DNA of 10,773 nt from an uncultured Collinsella sp. (GTDB lineage Bacteria; Actinomycetota; Coriobacteriia; Coriobacteriales; Coriobacteriaceae). Of the stretch, positions 6,278-10,773 are shown piece by piece (positions within the stretch are counted from its first letter, which is position 1; the number at the start of each line of letters is the position of its first letter). The translations under genes were made by a program, and so were the position numbers. The notes under the pieces were generated by a model that searched no databases, had not been told where the DNA came from, and saw nothing but the letters and a program-made list of their open reading frames with translations. The DNA lies in NCBI GenBank assembly GCA_905194675.1, contig CAJJTG010000055.1:1-10773 (forward strand), given 5' to 3'.

Positions 6278-6305
6278 GTTACGCGGTTTGGTAAAACCGC
6301 GTAAC
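6278..6305 (-). other. Perfect 12-bp hairpin overlapping the pyrE stop codon
   Basis: GTTACGCGGTTT (6278-6289) is perfectly complementary to AAACCGCGTAAC (6294-6305), with the 4-nt loop GGTA. Its outer base is part of the pyrE stop codon. No T-run follows on either strand, so it is more likely an mRNA 3'-stability structure or part of a two-hairpin terminator with 6201-6229. Confidence 0.6.
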
Positions 6306-6985
6306 TAACGAACGCCGTACTGCTCGTAGTAGGCGTCGATAGCGGTCTTGAGCTCGTCGTCGATGACGACTTTGCCGTCGATCTCGTGGTTGTAGAGAGT
6401 CTCGACGACCTCGGCCATGGAGACGATGCTCGCGACGGGGAAACCGTACTTGGCCTCGATCTCCTTCTGCGCGGTGGTCACGCCACCCTTGCCGACCTCC
6501 ATGCGGTTGAGGGACACGATCAGGCCCTTGATCTCGACATCGGCAGCAGCCTTGACCTTGGGATAGGTCTCGTCGATGGACTTACCGCTGGTGGTGACGT
6601 CCTCGACCATGACCACGCGGTCGCCGTCCTGGGGCTCATAGCCCAGCAGGTTGCCCTTATCGGCGCCGTGGTCCTTGGCCTCCTTGCGGTCGCAGCAGTA
6701 CTTGACCTCCTTGCCGTACAGCTCGTGGTAGGCAATCGCGGTCACGACGGCCAGCGGAATACCCTTGTAGGCCGGCCCAAACAGCACATCAAAGTCGTCG
6801 CCAAAGTTATCGTGGATGGCCTGGGCGTAATACTCGCCCAGCTTCTTGAGCTGATAGCCCGTCACGTAGGCGCCGGCGTTCATAAAGAACGGGGACTGAC
6901 GGCCGCTCTTGAGCGTAAAGCTGCCGAACTTAAGAACGTCGGACTCGACCATGAACTTGATGAACTCTTGCTTGTAAGCCTCCAT
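6305..6985 (-). CDS. pyrE: Orotate phosphoribosyltransferase
   Basis: A cytoplasmic enzyme of de novo pyrimidine synthesis that converts orotate and PRPP to orotidine 5'-monophosphate plus pyrophosphate. It has 226 residues, normal for bacterial PyrE. N-terminal FTLKSGRQSPFFMNAG (23-38) carries the conserved Lys26 and the SP-FF-N motif. DRKEAKDHG (99-107) is the mobile catalytic loop that is diagnostic of PyrE. VVMVEDVTTSGKS (124-136) is the PRPP-binding loop with its acidic pair Glu128-Asp129. The start is ATG 6985, with AGAGGAG (plus 6991-6997) at 5-nt spacing. An upstream in-frame ATG at 7069 would add 28 unconserved residues and has no ribosome-binding site. On the minus strand, TAAACT (about 7020-7025) is a plausible -10 box upstream. 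The gene stands alone, divergent from mgtA, without other pyr genes beside it. Confidence 0.98.
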   Translation of the reverse strand: MEAYKQEFIKFMVESDVLKFGSFTLKSGRQSPFFMNAGAYVTGYQLKKLGEYYAQAIHDNFGDDFDVLFGPAYKGIPLAVVTAIAYHELYGKEVKYCCDRKEAKDHGADKGNLLGYEPQDGDRVVMVEDVTTSGKSIDETYPKVKAAADVEIKGLIVSLNRMEVGKGGVTTAQKEIEAKYGFPVASIVSMAEVVETLYNHEIDGKVVIDDELKTAIDAYYEQYGVR

Positions 6986-7110
6986 GCGGGCTCCTCTCGT
7001 AATCGCGTACGTGCCTTCCAGTTTAGCGCAGGCAAGGCGCGTTGCGGGCGCGCTTTGGGGCCTCAGCATTCTGTAAAGGCTTTGTCAGGGGCAATGGTTT
7101 TCCAAACAAA

Positions 7111-7143
7111 GGGGTTGACACGGCAAACCCCCTCATCAAAAAT
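7111..7143 (+). promoter_or_regulatory. Candidate promoter for the leader ORF and mgtA
   Basis: A perfect -35 box TTGACA (7115-7120) is followed after 17 nt by AAAAAT (7138-7143), a weak -10 box. The imperfect inverted repeat GGGGTTG (7111-7117) / CAAACCCC (7124-7131) straddles the -35 and could be an operator. A weaker alternative is TTGACG at 7347-7352, just after repeat C1, but it lacks a good -10. Confidence 0.45.
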
Positions 7144-7209
7144 ACGGGCGGATTAAAACGGGTACGAGATACCCAAAGCGCGCCGCGCCCGGCCTTAAGG
7201 AGGTGTGCC

Positions 7210-7281
7210 ATGGAAGGCAGTCATAGTCGAAAAACCTGCATGTCGCCCTCGGCACGCCGCGAGGATTCCGCACACGCATAA
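7210..7281 (+). CDS. Possible 23-residue leader peptide upstream of mgtA
   Basis: ATG at 7210 is preceded by AAGGAGGTG (7197-7205), an almost perfect anti-16S match at good spacing, and ends at TAA 7279-7281. The peptide begins MEGSHSRKTC and is rich in Ser, Arg and His, with one Cys and one Pro. It lies 140 nt before mgtA, after a promoter candidate and before hairpin C1, which resembles the layout of translated leaders that control Mg2+ transporters (for example MgtL of Salmonella). It lacks the Pro-rich or acidic run known from those, so any sensing mechanism is unknown. It could also be a remnant. The ribosome-binding site is the only strong evidence. Confidence 0.4.
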   Translation: MEGSHSRKTCMSPSARREDSAHA

Positions 7282-7296
7282 GCGCCAACAGCCGAT

Positions 7297-7343
7297 CGTC
7301 AAAACCACCACAAAGGTGCCTGTCCCCTTTGTGGCGGTTCGCG
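7297..7343 (+). repeat. Palindromic repeat type C, copy 1 (mgtA leader)
   Basis: A 47-nt unit that matches 10206-10252 at 46 of 47 positions in direct orientation. AACCACCACAAAGG (7303-7316) pairs with CCTTTGTGGCGGTT (7326-7339), with one A-C mismatch caused by the C at 7335. The loop TGCCTGTCC carries the core CCTGTCCC (7319-7326) that is shared with the type A repeats. It sits between the leader ORF and mgtA, where it could act as an attenuator. Confidence 0.9.
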
Positions 7344-7421
7344 AGCTTGACGTGAGCGACATCTAGGTTTTTTGAAGCAAATACGACACGTACGCTAACT
7401 CCCTTCAACAAGGAGGACCCT

Positions 7422-10190
7422 ATGCTGATGCTCAAAACCGCTACGGTACTCGAAGCTATCTCCAAGCGCCGCCGCAAGGCGCGCCCTGCCGCCCACGCCG
7501 GCCTGTCCAAGAACACCATATTCGCCGCCACCCATTGTGCTGAGGACACTCTCGTACTGCTTAACGCCACGGCAAACGGCCTCACCGCCGAGCAGGCAAC
7601 CGAGCGCCTGGACGCCTCCGGCCCCAACACCATCGAGGCGCCGACCAAGACACTCGCCCGCCGTATCGCCGACGCCTTTGTCGACCCCTTCGCCGGCATC
7701 CTCGCCGCGCTCGCGCTGGTCTCGCTCTACATCGACGTGCTCGCCGTGCCCGAACCGCAGCGCGACCCCTCCACGGTCATCGTCATCGGCATCATGTTGC
7801 TGGTATCGGGCGGTATGAAGTTTATCCAAGAAGCCCGCAGCGGCAATGCGACCGAGGCCCTCAAGGACCTGGTCTCCAACACTTGCACCGCTCTGCGCGA
7901 CGGTGAGCGCGTCGAGATCCCCTTCGACGAGCTCGTCCCCGGTGATGTGATCCGCCTCTCTGCCGGCGACATGGTGCCGGCCGATGCCCGCATCATCACC
8001 GCGCGCGACCTGTTTGTGATCGAGTCCGCACTCACCGGCGAGAGTGAGGCTGTCGAGAAGACCGCTGCCATCACCGTCGTCGAGGGCGCCGACGACTCCG
8101 CACTGCCGCTCTCTGCCTGCAAAAACATCGTCTTTACCGGCACCTCCGTGCAAAACGGCACCGCTATGGCACTTGTCGTAGCCACCGGCTCGGACACTTA
8201 CCTGGGCGGCATCGCCAAGATGCTCAACGGGCGCGGCGAGAAGAGCGCGTTTGACCGCGGCGTCTCGAGCGTCTCCATGTTGCTCGTACGCCTCATGCTC
8301 GTTATGGCGCCGGCCGTCTTTGCCATCAACGCCGCCACCAAGGGCAACGTCATTGATGCGCTGTTGTTCGCCACGAGCGTGGCCGTGGGCATCACGCCGC
8401 AGATGCTTCCCGTCATCGTGACCACGAGCCTGTCGCAGGGCGCCAAGGACCTCGCCCGTCGCCAGGTTATCGTCAAGGAGCTGCCAGCAATCCAAAACCT
8501 GGGCGCGATGGACGTCCTGTGCTGCGACAAGACCGGCACCCTCACCGAAGACCGCATCGTGCTCGAGCGCTACCTCAACACTGATGGCAACGAGGACGCA
8601 CGCGTGCTGCGCCATGCGTTTTTGAACAGCTTCTTCCAGACCGGCCTCAAAAACCTTATCGACCTGGCCGTCATCGACCGTGCCGACGTGACGCCCTCGG
8701 CCACAGCGCCCGATTCCATGCTGGGCCAGAGCCTGCGCGACCGCTATACCAAGGTCGACGAGGTGCCCTTCGATTTCTCGCGCCGTCGCCTGAGCGTAGT
8801 TGTCGCCGACGCCCAGGGCAAAACCCAGATGGTCACCAAGGGAGCTGCCGAGGAAATGCTCGAGATCTGTTCCTTTGTCGAGGTCGATGGCATCGCCCAG
8901 CCTCTCACCGAAGATAAGCTCGCCCAGATTCGTAAGCAGGTCGCCGGACTCAACGCCGAGGGCCTGCGCGTGATTGCCGTGGCGCAGAAGACCAATCCGC
9001 GCTGCGTGGGCGAGTTTGGCATCGCCGACGAGTGCGACATGGTGCTGATGGGTTTTTTGGCCTTCCTCGATCCGCCCAAAGCAAGTGCCGCGGGCGCCGT
9101 CGCCATCCTCGAGGCCAAGGGTGTGGCGGTCAAGGTCCTGACCGGCGACAACGACCGCGTCGCCGCCACCGTCTGTGAACAGATCGGCATCGACGCGAGC
9201 AACGTCTTGCTCGGCTCCGAGATCGATGCGCTCGACGATGCCGAGCTTGCCGAGCGCGCCGAGAACACCCACCTCTTCGCCAAGCTCTCGCCGCTGCAGA
9301 AGGCGCGCCTGGTGCGCGTCATGCGCGAGCTGCTCGGCCACACCGTGGGCTTTATGGGCGACGGCATCAACGACGCCGCCGCCATGCGTGCGAGCGATTG
9401 CGGCATCTCGGTCGATTCGGCCGTCGACATTGCCAAGGAATCCGCCGATATCATCTTGCTTCAGAAGGACCTGGGCGTGCTCGAGCGCGGCATCATCGAA
9501 GGCCGCCGCACCTACGGCAACTTGCTTAAGTACCTCAAGACCACAGTGAGCTCCAACTTTGGCAACGTGCTGTCCGTGACCGTCGCGAGCCTGTTCTTGC
9601 CGTTTTTGCCCATGAGCGCCCTGCAGCTGGTGCTGCTGTCGCTGGTCTACGAGATCGTGTGCATCGCGCTGCCATGGGACACCGTCGACGATGCCTGGAC
9701 CGCCTGCCCGCGCGCCTGGGACGCTGCGTCCATCAAGGGCTTTATGCTCGAGCTGGGCCCCGTGAGCTCGCTGTTTGACATCGCAACCTTTGCTGCGCTC
9801 TTCTTTGTGGTGTGCCCCGCCGCCGTGGGCGCAAGCTGGTCCGAGCTTGCCGCCGCGGGCGACGTCACAAGCATGACGGCCTTTACGGCGCTCTTCCAGA
9901 GCGCCTGGTTTGTCGAGTCCATGTGGTCACAGACGCTCGTGATCCACATGCTGCGCTCCCCGCGCCTGCCGAGCCTGCGCGACCACGCCGCGCCGGCGCT
10001 GTGCGTTCTCACCGTACTGGGCCTGGCGCTCGTCACCTGGCTGCCGGCAAGCCCCATCGCCGATGCACTGGGCCTCATGCCGCTGCCGACGAGCTTCTTC
10101 GCGCTGCTCGTCAGCATCGTCGCCGCCTACATCGCACTCACCCAGCTGGCCAAGCGCCGCTACATCGCCCGCCACGGCGAACTGCTGTAA
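7422..10190 (+). CDS. mgtA: Magnesium-translocating P-type ATPase (MgtA/MgtB family)
   Basis: An inner-membrane P3B-type ATPase that imports Mg2+ at the expense of ATP, usually when Mg2+ is scarce. It has 922 residues, slightly longer than the usual ~900 because of a basic N-terminal tail. In order: cation-ATPase N-domain (~50-90); membrane helices 1-2 (~88-137); actuator domain with TGES (205-208); helices 3-4 (~285-340) containing GITPQMLP; phosphorylation site DKTGTLT (Asp369); nucleotide-binding domain; hinge motif GDGIND (646-651); and C-terminal helices 5-10. Helix 4 reads TPQMLP (Gln327) where the MgtA proteins I recall have TPEMLP, a possible change at the ion site. The phrase AIQNLGAMDVLCCDKTGTLT is typical of MgtA and separates it from Ca2+ pumps. 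The start is ATG 7422, with AAGGAGG (7410-7416) at 5-nt spacing. The gene is bracketed by type C repeats. Confidence 0.96.
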   Translation: MLMLKTATVLEAISKRRRKARPAAHAGLSKNTIFAATHCAEDTLVLLNATANGLTAEQATERLDASGPNTIEAPTKTLARRIADAFVDPFAGILAALALVSLYIDVLAVPEPQRDPSTVIVIGIMLLVSGGMKFIQEARSGNATEALKDLVSNTCTALRDGERVEIPFDELVPGDVIRLSAGDMVPADARIITARDLFVIESALTGESEAVEKTAAITVVEGADDSALPLSACKNIVFTGTSVQNGTAMALVVATGSDTYLGGIAKMLNGRGEKSAFDRGVSSVSMLLVRLMLVMAPAVFAINAATKGNVIDALLFATSVAVGITPQMLPVIVTTSLSQGAKDLARRQVIVKELPAIQNLGAMDVLCCDKTGTLTEDRIVLERYLNTDGNEDARVLRHAFLNSFFQTGLKNLIDLAVIDRADVTPSATAPDSMLGQSLRDRYTKVDEVPFDFSRRRLSVVVADAQGKTQMVTKGAAEEMLEICSFVEVDGIAQPLTEDKLAQIRKQVAGLNAEGLRVIAVAQKTNPRCVGEFGIADECDMVLMGFLAFLDPPKASAAGAVAILEAKGVAVKVLTGDNDRVAATVCEQIGIDASNVLLGSEIDALDDAELAERAENTHLFAKLSPLQKARLVRVMRELLGHTVGFMGDGINDAAAMRASDCGISVDSAVDIAKESADIILLQKDLGVLERGIIEGRRTYGNLLKYLKTTVSSNFGNVLSVTVASLFLPFLPMSALQLVLLSLVYEIVCIALPWDTVDDAWTACPRAWDAASIKGFMLELGPVSSLFDIATFAALFFVVCPAAVGASWSELAAAGDVTSMTAFTALFQSAWFVESMWSQTLVIHMLRSPRLPSLRDHAAPALCVLTVLGLALVTWLPASPIADALGLMPLPTSFFALLVSIVAAYIALTQLAKRRYIARHGELL

Positions 10191-10205
10191 CTCCACAGGC
10201 GCTCC

Positions 10206-10252
10206 CGTCAAAACCACCACAAAGGTGCCTGTCCCCTTTGTGGTGGTTCGCG
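10206..10252 (+). repeat. Palindromic repeat type C, copy 2 (3' end of mgtA)
   Basis: A direct copy of 7297-7343. Here the stem is perfect: AACCACCACAAAGG (10212-10225) with CCTTTGTGGTGGTT (10235-10248), 14 bp, and a 9-nt loop carrying CCTGTCCC (10228-10235). It starts 15 nt after the mgtA stop codon, so it may end or stabilise that transcript, although no T-run follows. Confidence 0.9.
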
Positions 10253-10276
10253 CTGGCAGTGGCTGCCCAAAACAGC

Positions 10277-10302
10277 TAAAAAAGCCCCGTCCCAAATGGG
10301 CT
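10277..10302 (-). terminator. Rho-independent terminator of the LuxR-type gene
   Basis: On the minus strand AGCCC (10302-10298) pairs with GGGCT (10287-10283) and is followed immediately by a run of six T (10283-10278). The stem overlaps the stop codon of the LuxR-type gene, so termination would occur right at the end of the message. Confidence 0.7.
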
Positions 10303-10773
10303 AGTCCTTGGGCGCCCAGGACCAGAAAAAGTTGATGAGGGCCACACGTGAGGAGGCGCCGGTCTTTTTGTTGATCGAGGCGATATGACGGTAAAGCGTG
10401 GAGCGCGAAAGGAAGAGCGTTGCGGCGATGTCTTGAACACTCTCGCGCGATGCGACCAAGGCCTCCAAAATATCGCGCTCGCGCTGCGTAAGCTCAAAGG
10501 CGACGGCGAAGGTATCGAGACGCTCGTCGAGTGTGGACTCCGGCACCTCTGCGGGGGCGGGCTCGCTCTGGGCGGATACGGGATCCGTGCCAAGGTCGCT
10601 AGCAGCAAACGCCAGGTCGCCGCGCACTTCAACGTCATAGACCTGATGCCCAGACTGTCCCAGCAGCGAGATCGCAATGCCCACAAGCAGTACAAGCCCC
10701 ACGCCCACTGCCAACAGCACGTTCTGGCTCGAGACAATCGCCACCGCCGGTGCCGTCACGAGCATCGCGCAAA
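10301..10773 (-). CDS. Membrane-anchored LuxR-family regulator (C-terminal part, runs off the right edge)
   Basis: About 157 C-terminal residues are visible and the frame stays open to the window edge, so the start is most likely outside; an ATG at 10765 has no sign of being the real start. The visible part begins with a hydrophobic helix (NVLLAVGVGLVLLVGIAIS), then an acidic, Pro-rich linker, then a LuxR/GerE helix-turn-helix with LTQRERDILEALVAS and the recognition stretch LFLSRSTLYRHIASINKK near the end. Coriobacteriia carry many regulators with about a dozen membrane helices followed by this HTH, and this looks like the end of one of them (inference). It is convergent with mgtA, 110 nt away, and terminates at the hairpin 10277-10302. 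Its target and signal are unknown. Confidence 0.88.
   Translation of the reverse strand, partial: CAMLVTAPAVAIVSSQNVLLAVGVGLVLLVGIAISLLGQSGHQVYDVEVRGDLAFAASDLGTDPVSAQSEPAPAEVPESTLDERLDTFAVAFELTQRERDILEALVASRESVQDIAATLFLSRSTLYRHIASINKKTGASSRVALINFFWSWAPKD

Larger units (their letters stand above)
5959..6304. other. Gene-free stretch packed with repeats and hairpins
   Basis: This 346-nt gap between the xre-desulfoferrodoxin gene and pyrE holds the -35 box of the former, repeat B2 (6008-6032), the GTCCCC repeats (6051-6119) and two hairpins downstream of pyrE (6201-6229, 6278-6305). A plus-strand ORF at 6087-6308 exists, but it is built from repeat and terminator sequence and has no ribosome-binding site, so I do not call it a gene. 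Confidence 0.7.
6986..7421. other. Long divergent intergenic region between pyrE and mgtA
   Basis: 436 nt holding the start signals of both genes. The pyrE half contains its ribosome-binding site and a possible -10. The mgtA half contains a promoter candidate (7115-7143), a small inverted repeat GGGTA/TACCC (7160-7174), a 23-codon ORF with a very strong ribosome-binding site (7210-7281), and repeat C1 (7297-7343). About 280 nt separate the promoter candidate from the mgtA start, so a regulated 5' leader is plausible. No M-box riboswitch consensus is recognisable. Confidence 0.6.

Noticed and set aside
6087..6308. 73-codon plus-strand ORF between the xre-desulfoferrodoxin gene and pyrE
   Set aside because: It starts inside a GTCCCC repeat and runs through both hairpins downstream of pyrE, so its sequence is explained by non-coding structure.
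7120..7421. M-box magnesium riboswitch upstream of mgtA
   Set aside because: I could not find the conserved M-box blocks. The leader is better described by a small ORF and a repeat hairpin. A covariance-model search would settle it.
7395..9341. 648-codon minus-strand ORF opposite mgtA
   Set aside because: It lies wholly antisense to a clearly recognised P-type ATPase, is full of low-complexity Gly, Asp and His, and has no ribosome-binding site. Long antisense frames are expected from the codon bias of GC-rich genes.

Overview
The window is GC-rich, densely coded bacterial chromosome. It most resembles a gut Coriobacteriia (Collinsella-like, Actinomycetota). That assignment is inference from gene types and style: cytoplasmic glycosidases with SIS- and cupin-type regulators, a membrane-anchored LuxR-type regulator, strong AGGAG ribosome-binding sites, and many short intergenic palindromes carrying a GTCC core. 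No rRNA, tRNA, CRISPR array, transposase or phage gene is visible.

Positions 1-5137 are a carbohydrate module. It holds the N-terminal part of a GH1 6-phospho-beta-glucosidase-like enzyme (minus), an AraC-family regulator (minus), a divergent 855-residue cytoplasmic glycoside hydrolase of the poorly characterised GH106-like type (plus), and an RpiR-family SIS-domain regulator (plus). The AraC protein probably acts on the 116-bp divergent promoter. The RpiR protein probably senses a phosphosugar, which fits a phospho-glycosidase partner.

Positions 5138-6304 hold a small minus-strand gene encoding an XRE helix-turn-helix fused to a complete desulfoferrodoxin (superoxide-reductase) fold. All metal ligands are kept, but the catalytic Glu-Lys pair is lost, so it looks like an iron- or superoxide-sensing repressor. 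It has a readable promoter and a palindrome at its predicted transcription start.

Positions 6201-10252 hold pyrE (orotate phosphoribosyltransferase, minus) and a divergent mgtA-type Mg2+ P-type ATPase (plus). The mgtA gene is preceded by a long leader that contains a 23-codon ORF with a near-perfect Shine-Dalgarno. The right edge (10301-10773) is the C-terminal part of a LuxR-type regulator with a membrane segment.

The most unusual pattern is in the repeats. Three separate gene modules (AraC/glycosidase, XRE-desulfoferrodoxin, leader/mgtA) are each bracketed by a matched pair of short repeats of their own type. Two of these repeat types are hairpins with different, self-complementary arms around the same loop core CCTGTCCC. 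This suggests a family of non-autonomous palindromic elements, possibly moved by a REP-type Y1 transposase encoded elsewhere, and partly reused as 3'-end signals.
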